Origin: Chthoniobacteraceae bacterium
Lineage (GTDB): Bacteria; Verrucomicrobiota; Verrucomicrobiia; Chthoniobacterales; Chthoniobacteraceae
NCBI GenBank assembly: GCA_947449735.1
Contig: CANFTB010000018.1
Coordinates: 19,594 to 83,593 of the forward strand
DNA: 64,000 nt
Reading direction: 5' to 3'
The translations under genes were made by a program, and so were the position numbers. The notes under the pieces were generated by a model. The model was not told the origin of the DNA and did not search any database. It was given only the letters and a program-made list of their open reading frames with translations. This document shows, in pieces, positions 19,650 to 28,032 of this stretch (positions are counted from its first letter, which is position 1; each line of letters opens with the position of its first letter).

Positions 19650-21458
19650 ATGAACACCTCGGCCAAGTCCCCCCCGTGCTCGACGAAGTCAGGCTGGCTC
19701 CTAATAACCGGCATTGGGGTCCTGTTGGTCGCAAACACGGCATTTGGAAATGCGTTGAAACTTGCGCCGCCGAAGGCACCTTCAGTCCCACTTTCGAGTG
19801 GTGGCAAAAGCGATCCAGATTCCTCGAAAAAGGAAGTCTTGCCGGAGAAACCTGTGCCGACCGCCCCAGCCGAGCCGACACCCGGACCCTCCCCTCAAAC
19901 CGCTCCTGAACAAGCCCCTAAAAAAGCGCCGCCGCCGCAAGAGCCGAGTCCTTCTTTGCCGCCAATTCCTCCGGCGGATCCCTCAAAGCCTACGCCGCCG
20001 CCGGCACCGCCTGCTAGTCCCGCGCCTGCGCCGGCCAAACCTGCCGCGCCGCCTCCTCCGGCTGCGCCGCCGTTGCCGGCTGTTCCCTCAAAGCCTGAGC
20101 CCACGCCGGTTCCCGTGCCGCCGCCGTTACCACCTGCTGGTCCCGCGCCTGCGCCGGCGTTGCCGCCTGCTCCCTCAAAGCCTGAGCCCACGCCGGCTCC
20201 CGTGCCGCCGCCGGCACCGCCTGCTAGTCCCGCGCCTGTGCCGACCAAACCTGCCGCGCCGCTACCTCCGCCTGCGCCGGCGTTGCCGCCTGCTCCCCCA
20301 AAGCCTGAACCCATGCCCGCTCCCGTGCCGCCGCCGGTACCGCCCGTCAGCGCGGCGCCCGGTTTGTCCAAGGGCCAGCCGACGGCCTTTCAACCAAAGA
20401 TTTCAGCAGGTGCGAGGCACGCCATTGTTGTCAGGGCCGACGGGTCGCTCTGGGCTTGGGGTGCAAACCAACAAGGCCAGCTTGGAGACGGCAGCACGCA
20501 ATCCAGCGCCTTTCCTGTTCAAGTTGCCCAGCCGGTGTCCAAAGACCACTACTGGACATCATCCGCCGCGGGGCGCGCCCACTCCCTGGCGCTTCGCGAC
20601 GACGGCACGGTTTGGACCTGGGGCGGCAACGATTACGGACAGCTTGGCCTTCCCGGGGGCCCAGTGTCTGCGAATCCGCGGAAAGTTCCCCTGGCCGGCC
20701 CCGCCGTTTTGGTCGCCTGCGGCCCGGAGTGCAGCTTTGCCGCTCTTTCGGACGGTTCGCTCTGGGCCTGGGGGAAAAATGATCAGGCACAACTGGGTAC
20801 TGGCGACCGCGGTGAACATTCGCAACCCGTCAGAATACGCATCGCCGGCCCAGTTGTTTCCCTCACAATTCGTAAATCCAACGTCTTTGCCCTCACCGCA
20901 AACGGAGCTGCGTGGATTTGGGGTGACGGCGACTTTGCCCGAGCGGGGGTCCTTCCGAACCGGGATAAAGCCCAGCCTGCAAGAATCAGCACGGATGCGG
21001 ACTGGACCGCCTTCACCGGCGGGGATTCCCACGCCCTGGCGGTTCGCAAGGACGGAACCCTGTGGGCCTTCGGTAACAACCGGGCCGGACAGCTGGGCGA
21101 CGGCGCATTCAGCAACAGGCTGACTCCTGCCCAGACCGGGCAGCAAACCCACTGGGTGGCGGTCGAGGCGTTCGGTCGACGCTCCTACGGATTGACCCGG
21201 ACCGGAGATCTTTTGGCGTGGGGTGAAAATACCTACGGCACTTTGGGCGATGGAACCACGCACCCGCAGATCACGCCCTTTCCCATATCCCCGGCCGGCA
21301 ACTGGACCGCAATCACCGCCGGAGAAACTTTTGCCATGGCGCTTCGTGGCAACGGCTCAATCTGGACGTGGGGTGAGAATCAAGACGGTCAACTCGGCTC
21401 CGGACGATCTTTCAGTTCTTGGAAGCCTGTGGAAGTCTCGTTTCCAAAAGCCGAATAA
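19650..21458 (+). CDS. Secreted RCC1-repeat propeller with a long proline-rich stalk
   Basis: 602 residues. A signal sequence (WLLITGIGVLLVANTAFG, about 16-33) is followed by a stalk at about 55-240 made of Pro, Ala and Ser/Glu with three recurrences of a KPEPxPxPVPPP unit. Residues about 250-600 hold seven RCC1/BLIP-II-like repeats of the form HALAVRKDGTLWAFGNNRAG-QLGDG, enough for a complete seven-bladed propeller. Such propellers bind proteins or ligands on the cell surface. The stalk probably projects the propeller through the cell wall region (inference). Confidence 0.88.
   Translation: MNTSAKSPPCSTKSGWLLITGIGVLLVANTAFGNALKLAPPKAPSVPLSSGGKSDPDSSKKEVLPEKPVPTAPAEPTPGPSPQTAPEQAPKKAPPPQEPSPSLPPIPPADPSKPTPPPAPPASPAPAPAKPAAPPPPAAPPLPAVPSKPEPTPVPVPPPLPPAGPAPAPALPPAPSKPEPTPAPVPPPAPPASPAPVPTKPAAPLPPPAPALPPAPPKPEPMPAPVPPPVPPVSAAPGLSKGQPTAFQPKISAGARHAIVVRADGSLWAWGANQQGQLGDGSTQSSAFPVQVAQPVSKDHYWTSSAAGRAHSLALRDDGTVWTWGGNDYGQLGLPGGPVSANPRKVPLAGPAVLVACGPECSFAALSDGSLWAWGKNDQAQLGTGDRGEHSQPVRIRIAGPVVSLTIRKSNVFALTANGAAWIWGDGDFARAGVLPNRDKAQPARISTDADWTAFTGGDSHALAVRKDGTLWAFGNNRAGQLGDGAFSNRLTPAQTGQQTHWVAVEAFGRRSYGLTRTGDLLAWGENTYGTLGDGTTHPQITPFPISPAGNWTAITAGETFAMALRGNGSIWTWGENQDGQLGSGRSFSSWKPVEVSFPKAE
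20022..20342 (+). repeat. Degenerate coding repeats of the proline-rich stalk
   Basis: At the DNA level the stalk contains recurring blocks around CAAAGCCTGAGCCCACGCCG (near 20089, 20176, and a variant near 20300) and repeated CCTGCTAGTCCCGCGCCTG (near 20011 and 20220). These duplications could expand or contract by recombination or slippage, changing stalk length between strains. Confidence 0.75.
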
Positions 21459-21531
21459 CACCATCTCTTTCAATGTAATGGATTATCAAAGGGCGCCTGT
21501 TTCGGTGCCAAGCCGCTGCGATATCCGCGCC

Positions 21532-22779
21532 CTACCGGTTGCGGCTGCGGCCGGTGAGCTGGAAGTATTCGGCGTCAGAGAGAGCCGCCTTTTCCACCCA
21601 GGCGCGCGCATCGTCGGGTGCGGCCTTGAACCATGCCGAGGCGACTCTTTCCAAGGCGGAAATCCTCTGGAGCGGCGAGGCCGAGGGAATCGTGAGAGCC
21701 CATTCGGCGGCGGCCGCCGGATCCTTTCGGGCTGTCTGTTCGACGAAGCCGCGGGTGGCGGCTGCGTAATCCTGTGAGCCGGAAAGCTCCTCCAGCCGCT
21801 TAGCCGCTGCCGCCGGATCTTTGTCCGCCTGGTCCCGCAGTGACGCGGCGAAGGCGCTTTCCCTCGCCGGTCCCTCCGGAAGGGAGGGCGCGACCTTCAC
21901 GAGTTCGCGTCCGAGGCGTCTGGCATCCTCGGGTTCGATTCGAGCAAGCGCCGCCAGCGCCTCCGGACTCGGTTCGGCGCCGGACTGCTGTCCTTTGAGC
22001 GTCTCGACCAGGGCGGCGTCCCGGACGGGGCCGGAGGGTAGTTTCTGAGCGTATTCCAGCACCTGTTCCGCGCTGTATTTAGCCTGACCGCGCATCCCTT
22101 CAATGGCGCTTCTTGCTGCTATGGGGCCGGCCGGGGAGGACGAGAGGGAGGCGGCGATGTCGGCGAATTTTTCGGGATCAGCCTTGGCTAGATTTCCGAG
22201 GACGGAGGCACTCGCTTTCTGCACGTCGGGGTTCTGGGCGAGGGTCCACGAGGCAAAGGCGGCGGGTTCTTTCTTAGCCCAGTCGCCGAGGAAGAGATCC
22301 GACTGGATCCTGTAGTAGGCGTTCCCTGCCCACAGGTTTGCGGCGCGCTCCGGGTCAATTTCCGCAAGCCGTCGGACGGCAAACTGGTAATCCTTGTCCT
22401 TCTGGTTGAATATGGAGGAGGTGGCTCCTTTGATCACCGCCTCAAGCTCGTCGGGCTTTGCCTGGGCCAGAGCCGTGCGTCCCAGCCAGCGCTTCAGCAT
22501 GCGGTCTGCTGCCTCGGATCCGTCGGTTTGAGCTGGATCCAGGGATTGATTGAGAATTGGCGGGTTGTTCGGATCGCCGGCGACTCCCTGCCGCATGGGG
22601 TTGCCTGCTGATCCTGGAGCCGGGATGACTGATCCGGCTTCGCGGGGCCGGGTGATGTTGGAAGCCACCGGGGGCGCTGCCGGGCGGGAGGCCGCTGGCG
22701 AGGGCTGGAAGTTGCGCGCTGCTGCAAAACCGGCTGCTGCGAATGTGATGCTCAGGGGAATGACAAAACGGGGGTACAT
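21532..22779 (-). CDS. Secreted alpha-helical repeat protein, unknown function
   Basis: 415 residues, N-terminal hydrophobic signal (VIPLSITFAAAGFAAA), then a Pro/Ala-rich linker. The rest is built from roughly 30-residue helical units ending in patterns such as DPAAAAEWALTIPSASPLQR and AARSAIEGMRG, characteristic of the repeat proteins common in verrucomicrobial secretomes. No catalytic motif is visible. It lies 32 bp downstream of a gene of the same style on the same strand, so the two are probably co-transcribed and may act together. Confidence 0.75.
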   Translation of the reverse strand: MYPRFVIPLSITFAAAGFAAARNFQPSPAASRPAAPPVASNITRPREAGSVIPAPGSAGNPMRQGVAGDPNNPPILNQSLDPAQTDGSEAADRMLKRWLGRTALAQAKPDELEAVIKGATSSIFNQKDKDYQFAVRRLAEIDPERAANLWAGNAYYRIQSDLFLGDWAKKEPAAFASWTLAQNPDVQKASASVLGNLAKADPEKFADIAASLSSSPAGPIAARSAIEGMRGQAKYSAEQVLEYAQKLPSGPVRDAALVETLKGQQSGAEPSPEALAALARIEPEDARRLGRELVKVAPSLPEGPARESAFAASLRDQADKDPAAAAKRLEELSGSQDYAAATRGFVEQTARKDPAAAAEWALTIPSASPLQRISALERVASAWFKAAPDDARAWVEKAALSDAEYFQLTGRSRNR

Positions 22780-22811
22780 GGCCGCGGAATTTGGACAGCA
22801 AGCTCTAGGGA

Positions 22812-24206
22812 TTACTTGCCTTTGAGCGGAGCAACGCGGCGGTACAGCTCTTGTTTGTCATCGTCCGAAATGGGCAACTGGGCGATGAGCTCCGAGGGCG
22901 CGGATCCCCGGCCCCCGAACCGCCTGTCGCTCATCAGGGACGCAAAGTAGTCCATGCGGGAATTCTTGGAGAGCAAGGCCGCTCCGGCGTCGATGGCGGC
23001 GCGGTCGCTTCCCCAGCTCATGGATTGCATCCAGGCATCCATCATCACGGAGTTGAGGACACCTTGTCGAAAGACGCCTTGCGGGAGGGATTCGATCCAA
23101 GCCATGGCGGTCGGCCTATCCTGCTGGGCCAGCCCCCACCAGGCGCCGCTTGCCGCGCGCTTGGCGAACTCGGGATTCTCCTGCTTTTCTGCCAGGGAGA
23201 TGGCAGCGTCGACTCCCCCGGTTCTAAATCTGGAAAGCGCCTCCTCGGGAAACATCCATGATGTCTTGGAGGCGTCCGGAATGGCGTCGAAGAATGCCGA
23301 CGCGGCCTGAGGGTTTTCAGACCTGAGTCTGTTGAGGGCGCTCTGAAAAATCCCGGATGTCAGTCGCTCGGGGTTGAAACCCTGATCCCCGTCCTTTTTG
23401 AGCCGGGCGAATTCTGTGACCAGTTCCTTCACCGTTGCCAGCGCCGAGGCCGGATCGGCTGCGGCGGTTTTCGAGAGCAGATTGCCCAGGGTTTCCGTAA
23501 CACCGTGCGCGCCGTTCCAGCCGAGTTCGTTGAGGACCGGCAGGTTCGCAAGGGTTTTGGCGACCTCCAGGGGAGAGCCCCCGAGATTGCCGGCGTCTGC
23601 TTTTTGGAAGTAATCCTGGAGCACACCCTTGCCCAGTTCCTTTGGCAGGCTCTGGATGAATTGCAGCGCTTTTGCGGTGTCCTTTTCCCCAATCACGGTG
23701 AGGGCGGCGGAGAGAACGCTGCGGTCCTCAAGTTTTTTGCCGAGCTCCAGGGCGCGGCTGGGGTCGATGTCCGCGAGCCTTTCGGCGAGGATTCTGCGGA
23801 CCTCCTCGTGTTCGACTTTGCCGGAGGGGGTTTCCTGGAGGAGTTCCTCGATGCGGTCCGCCGGGAGGGTCGGAACCATCTTGGCCAAGAGCAGGATGGA
23901 AGAGGGCGGCAGGTTGATGCCCGCCTTGGAGGAGATGCGCTTGAGGATGTCCGTTTGTTTTTGAAGATCGAACGCGTTGAATTCCTGCGTTTCGGACTGG
24001 TTGGCAAGCGGCTCGGCCGGCGGCGCGGGCGAATTTGCAGAGCTTTCCGCGGCGGATGATTGACCCTCCGAGGGACCGGTCTCGAGGTCCATGGCCACTC
24101 GGGAACCGGGCGCAGGAACGAGGCGGCCGGCGGCAGCCCCCACGCAGAGAGATCCGGCCAAAATGAGGAGCGTCTGATTTTTGGAAAGGCTCATGCGTGG
24201 GTCCAT
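22812..24206 (-). CDS. Secreted or membrane-anchored alpha-helical repeat protein, unknown function
   Basis: 464 residues; the start could also be the second ATG at 24194 (MSLSKNQTLLILAGSLCVG), which leaves a cleaner signal sequence. The mature part begins with a low-complexity stretch and continues as helical units with motifs like ERLADIDPSRALELGKKLED, TAMAWIESLPQGVFRQGV and AAIDAGAALLSK. Repeat style matches the downstream gene although sequence identity is low. No enzyme family recognised; a scaffold role is plausible. Confidence 0.75.
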   Translation of the reverse strand: MDPRMSLSKNQTLLILAGSLCVGAAAGRLVPAPGSRVAMDLETGPSEGQSSAAESSANSPAPPAEPLANQSETQEFNAFDLQKQTDILKRISSKAGINLPPSSILLLAKMVPTLPADRIEELLQETPSGKVEHEEVRRILAERLADIDPSRALELGKKLEDRSVLSAALTVIGEKDTAKALQFIQSLPKELGKGVLQDYFQKADAGNLGGSPLEVAKTLANLPVLNELGWNGAHGVTETLGNLLSKTAAADPASALATVKELVTEFARLKKDGDQGFNPERLTSGIFQSALNRLRSENPQAASAFFDAIPDASKTSWMFPEEALSRFRTGGVDAAISLAEKQENPEFAKRAASGAWWGLAQQDRPTAMAWIESLPQGVFRQGVLNSVMMDAWMQSMSWGSDRAAIDAGAALLSKNSRMDYFASLMSDRRFGGRGSAPSELIAQLPISDDDKQELYRRVAPLKGK

Positions 24207-24272
24207 CTTAAACCCTGCCTTGGCTCTCAGGTAGTCCGATGTCCTTTCGGCGGCGTTTTTTTGTGAAGGCTT

Positions 24273-25178
24273 CTATTTGACCTTGGGAGGTATGTACGCG
24301 GGGTTGATATGCGCCTCGGGCGCGGCGGTTTTGAGATTTGGAGGCACGTCTGCCTTCAAGTCGCCGCAGGCCCAGCGCACTCCCCCCGTGAGGATCGTGC
24401 GGAAGATCGGATTGGTCCAAACGTCTTCCCGATGGCCCATGGAAGTGTACCAGACTCGCCCCTTGCCTTCGAGCCGGGCCCAGGAATTTGGGAAGGCCGG
24501 GCGCGCGTACTCCGGGCCGGTCATCGCAGGCGAATCCATGACGGTCAGGACGTGGATGTCGGGGGAGAAATCCTTGAGGGAGTACCATTCCTCCTGAAAT
24601 CCAAAATCTGCACCAAGGGTCTCAAAGCCGGGAAACTTTGGGTCAATCACCGTGTTTTTGGCCACCTGCTGCGCTCCGTGTTTGATGAACTCCCCGCCGA
24701 GAAAACGCACGTAGGCATCGGCCTTTTCGTTGTGGTTCACGTAGCGCTCCGGTCCCTTGAGGGATTCGTTGTCCGTGTGGAAGGTGTCGCTGGCGGAATG
24801 GGTTCCGAGGAATCCTTTTCCTGAGCGAACGTAGTCGAAGAGGGCTGCCTTGCCTTCGGGGGTCATGGGCGGGTTGCCGTCAGTGCCCGGGGAGCAGAGG
24901 TCGCCAGTGGTGTAAAACATCACGGCGTCGAAGCCGTCCAGATAGGCTCGGGAAAACTGGGAGCCGTCCTTGGAGAAAGTGAATTCCCAGCCGTTTTGCG
25001 CGCCGAGTTCGAGGAGGGATTTTTCCGCGATACTTGGCTGCCCCTTTTTCCAGGAAATCACCTCGTGCTCGAACCCGCTGGACTTGGTGAAGAACAGGAT
25101 TTTGCGCGCCGGGTGTTCGGCCGCAAAAAGGGTGCCGGAGAGCAGGGTGCAGAGGGGGAGGAGAAGGCGGGCGTTCAT
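24273..25178 (-). CDS. ThuA-domain protein, secreted
   Basis: 301 residues. Signal peptide MNARLLLPLCTLLSGTLFAA, then a complete ThuA-like (trehalose-utilisation, glutamine-amidotransferase-like) fold: KILFFTKSSGFEHEVISW, DAVMFYTTGDL, GKGFLGTHSASDTF and RVWYTSMGHREDVW near the end. ThuA domains act on or bind oxidised sugars such as 3-keto derivatives. It echoes the N-terminal ThuA domain of the giant dehydrogenase gene, so both may process related sugar intermediates (inference). Confidence 0.9.
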   Translation of the reverse strand: MNARLLLPLCTLLSGTLFAAEHPARKILFFTKSSGFEHEVISWKKGQPSIAEKSLLELGAQNGWEFTFSKDGSQFSRAYLDGFDAVMFYTTGDLCSPGTDGNPPMTPEGKAALFDYVRSGKGFLGTHSASDTFHTDNESLKGPERYVNHNEKADAYVRFLGGEFIKHGAQQVAKNTVIDPKFPGFETLGADFGFQEEWYSLKDFSPDIHVLTVMDSPAMTGPEYARPAFPNSWARLEGKGRVWYTSMGHREDVWTNPIFRTILTGGVRWACGDLKADVPPNLKTAAPEAHINPAYIPPKVK

Positions 25179-25363
25179 AGGAGACGGGAATTCTTTCCGT
25201 TAGGAGCGCCTTTCGCAATTTAATCGTTAGCGCCGGGCCGGCGAATGGCGGAGGGTCAGTCCAGGTTCAGTTGGATGCGTTATCTGTCGCTTAAATGAGG
25301 AAAAATGATATTTTATCTGGCAAATGCCACAGGCTTGGGAAGAGTGGCTATCAAGAACCCCCT

Positions 25364-26797
25364 ATGCGAGTTAAGATCGAGTTCACTCAGTTTCCACGTT
25401 TGATTTTGTGGACAGGTTTAGCAGTGATGATGTGCTTTGGCTTCCCGTTGAAAGGAGGCGCCGAAGTTTTCAACTATGAAAAGCTGCACCAGAGGGCGCT
25501 GTCCGATGAGGGGTTCAAGCAGGCGGATGAAGAATTGAACGAAGCCTACGTGCGTGCGATGCGCAAGCTGCCAAAGGAGGAGCGGGCAAAGCTGAGGCAG
25601 GAGGAAAGGGCTTGGATTCAGGAGAACGCTAGGGCGCTTCAGCAGACTCCGGGACAGGAGGTGGAGGTCCTTCGGGAACGCACCCGTAAGCGACTGGAGG
25701 AATTGCGGCGGCGGGGAGACGGAGGAACCGACTCAAAAGCCGGGGATGCACCCCGGCCGAAATTGGATCCGCCGTCCGGACTCCCGTTGGGGACGGTGCC
25801 GGCCGCCGACGATGCGGCTGGAAAGTCCGCTGCATCAGGTAAATCAAACTCAAACATCCATCCGGCAAAGGAGACGGCTCCGAAGCCAGTCGCCAAGGAG
25901 GAGGAAGTTCGCAGGGACGTAGTAAAGTCGGCGGAGCAAAGCGGCGAAACTTCCGGGGAGGAGGCGAACTGGACGCCGAAGCTCGCGGCAAACCTGGAGA
26001 GGGTGTACCAGAAGTCTCTCAAGGACGCCGAGTTTGAAGCTGCAGATTCCGAGTTGCGTTCGTTGTACCGGCAGGCGATGCAGGTGCTCAGCTCGGCGGA
26101 TCGTGAGAAACTGCGGGTGGCGGAGAAGGCTTGGGTGCGGCAAAACGGAACGCTTTTGCGGAACGCTGGGGAGAAGGAGGCGGCAGTTCTAAAGGATCGG
26201 ACCGTTCAGCGCAGGACGGAGTTGGAGCAGATGACCAAGGAGCGCCGTTTTCAGGAAGGCGCACCGGTTGTGGAGAAGACGGCGGCGCCCGCTCCGAGTC
26301 CGGTCAAGGCGCCGGCGGTGCTGGAGCTTCCTGTGGAGCCGTTGTCTGTCAAGCCGCCCGAGCCAACCCCGGCTCCCGCAACGCCTCAGGCGCCCACGGC
26401 TGCGAAGTCCCCGGTGGATTCCGATGAGGCCGCGGAGCCCGGGCATTTGACTGAAAAGGGCTTCTGGATGTTTCTTGCGAGCTGGATTTTCGGGCTGACG
26501 GCCCTCCATTACGGGGCGTTTCGGAGCGTGCAGAAGAATCCTTCCAAGGCACTGACGCGGGAGTTGAGCCCGGTGAGGTTGTACATTCTCTCCGCGGGTT
26601 GCGCGGGAACTTCGCTGAGCATGCTGGCAAGCGGCGGCGGTGTTGTTTGGATGGCGGCGAGCGTGTTTCTGACAGCTATGGGTCTGCTGGTGGTTTGGTA
26701 TGCGGCTCTGGCCGTCGCCGTTTTGAGCCGGGACTCCGCCGACATGGTGGCGGCATCCCCACCGCAGGGGGCGACCGTCGACGATGGCGGGCGCTGA
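25364..26797 (+). CDS. Membrane protein with two LprI-like (DUF1311) domains
   Basis: 477 residues from the ATG at 25364, which gives a hydrophobic leader (LILWTGLAVMMCFGF); the frame opens 23 codons earlier. Two copies of a DUF1311/LprI-like helical domain are seen: QADEELNEAYVRAMRKLPKE with ERAWIQENARAL (about 55-100) and AADSELRSLYRQAMQVLSSA with EKAWVRQNGTLL (about 222-270). A Pro/Ala linker follows, then two or three transmembrane helices (about 365-455). LprI-type proteins can inhibit lysozyme in the periplasm; here the domains face outward before a C-terminal anchor (inference). Confidence 0.75.
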   Translation: MRVKIEFTQFPRLILWTGLAVMMCFGFPLKGGAEVFNYEKLHQRALSDEGFKQADEELNEAYVRAMRKLPKEERAKLRQEERAWIQENARALQQTPGQEVEVLRERTRKRLEELRRRGDGGTDSKAGDAPRPKLDPPSGLPLGTVPAADDAAGKSAASGKSNSNIHPAKETAPKPVAKEEEVRRDVVKSAEQSGETSGEEANWTPKLAANLERVYQKSLKDAEFEAADSELRSLYRQAMQVLSSADREKLRVAEKAWVRQNGTLLRNAGEKEAAVLKDRTVQRRTELEQMTKERRFQEGAPVVEKTAAPAPSPVKAPAVLELPVEPLSVKPPEPTPAPATPQAPTAAKSPVDSDEAAEPGHLTEKGFWMFLASWIFGLTALHYGAFRSVQKNPSKALTRELSPVRLYILSAGCAGTSLSMLASGGGVVWMAASVFLTAMGLLVVWYAALAVAVLSRDSADMVAASPPQGATVDDGGR

Positions 26798-26861
26798 CCT
26801 GATCGGTCCTTCGCGCTGGCCTTTTTGCCAAATCACCCGGGTCCTCTTCTGAGAAACTTTT

Positions 26862-27947
26862 ATGAAACGAACCTCCTATCTGCGCTGGGTTGTTGGAGCT
26901 TTGGCGTTTGCGGTGTTGCTGCGTTCCGGAACGGACGCCGCGACTCCGGCCGCGGCGCCTTTAAAGTATAGCGATCCCGCGCCCAAGGCGTATGACCTGA
27001 GCGCTAGGGCGAGTGAGATCGACCCCAGGGCGCAGCCGCACCCGGAGATTGACTTCCTCTTTGAAAAAAACGGAAAGCCGGCCGACACCGAGCGGGCCGC
27101 CGTGGACACGCGCGTGTCCCCGCAGGGGAAGCTTGTGGTGTGGCTGATGGGTTACAACCAGTCGCTTTTTGAAAGGGTCAACAGCTACGGCTTGCATGCG
27201 ATCCAGGTCAGCTACGCAAACGGTTGGTTTTCGAAGCTGAACAAGGAGCCCGCGCCCGCGGACGAGCAGTATCTTGGGAAAATCCGACTGGAGGCGACGA
27301 CCGGCATCAACGCCAGCGACGCCGTTGAGATTCCGGTTCCCGATTCGATGCAGGAGCGCGCCCACCAGTTTGTGAAGTGGCTGGTAAAGAGTAATCCCCA
27401 GGGCGGCTGGGCGTATTTTCTCAATGCGGACGGCAATGGGCTTGATTGGACGAAAGTGATCATTTGCGGCTCTTCGCACGGGGCGACGTCCTCGGCGCGC
27501 TTTGCGCTCCAGCAGAGGGTGGACCGGTGCGTCATGTTTTGCGGGCCCCGTGATCAATACGAGTCCTGGCAGGGGCTGCCGTCAGCGACTCCTGCAAACC
27601 GGTTCTTCGGGTACAGCCACACGCTCGACTCTGGATGGTCGGGCGACCACTATCCAAGGTCGTGGATTTTACTTGGGCTGAACAAGTTTGGCCCTGTTGT
27701 GAACACGGACGAGGCGAAGCCGCCGTATGGAAACTCGCGTAGGCTGATTACCTCTGCAGAGGTAAAGGGTGACGCCAACCGTGCGCACGGATATGTGACA
27801 CCGAATGCGAAAAGTTCACCGCGGGATGCTTCGGGGAATTACGTCCAGGATGATGTTTGGCGCTACTTGTTCACACACCCGGTGGAGGCGGTGGGGACGC
27901 CGGTGCAGCCGGAAGCGGCCACGCGGATGAACCTGCGGCAGAAGTGA
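26862..27947 (+). CDS. Alpha/beta-hydrolase-like secreted protein (BPSS1187-like)
   Basis: 361 residues, signal peptide YLRWVVGALAFAVLLRSG. The core has an alpha/beta-hydrolase nucleophile elbow, ICGSSHGATSSARFALQ (Ser in GSSHG), preceded by VVWLMGYNQSLFE and followed by RCVMFCGPRDQYESWQG. This pattern matches the BPSS1187 group of predicted hydrolases. Substrate is unknown. It stands alone on the plus strand, 64 bp after the LprI-like gene and convergent with the SGNH hydrolase gene. Confidence 0.7.
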   Translation: MKRTSYLRWVVGALAFAVLLRSGTDAATPAAAPLKYSDPAPKAYDLSARASEIDPRAQPHPEIDFLFEKNGKPADTERAAVDTRVSPQGKLVVWLMGYNQSLFERVNSYGLHAIQVSYANGWFSKLNKEPAPADEQYLGKIRLEATTGINASDAVEIPVPDSMQERAHQFVKWLVKSNPQGGWAYFLNADGNGLDWTKVIICGSSHGATSSARFALQQRVDRCVMFCGPRDQYESWQGLPSATPANRFFGYSHTLDSGWSGDHYPRSWILLGLNKFGPVVNTDEAKPPYGNSRRLITSAEVKGDANRAHGYVTPNAKSSPRDASGNYVQDDVWRYLFTHPVEAVGTPVQPEAATRMNLRQK

Positions 27948-28032
27948 GACGGTGCCGCCTGAGCTGCCCGGTTCGGCGGTGATCTTGGAAACCGGGACTC
28001 ACGCTGTGGCGATCTCGGAGTGACTTCTGATG

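Noticed and set aside
19762..21123. Plus-strand second frame of 453 codons in the RCC1 gene
   Set aside because: Caused by the repetitive Pro codons; it encodes a run of Arg and has no family likeness.
21930..21960. tRNA T-arm-like GGTTCGATTC
   Set aside because: Lies inside a coding gene and lacks the other arms of a tRNA.
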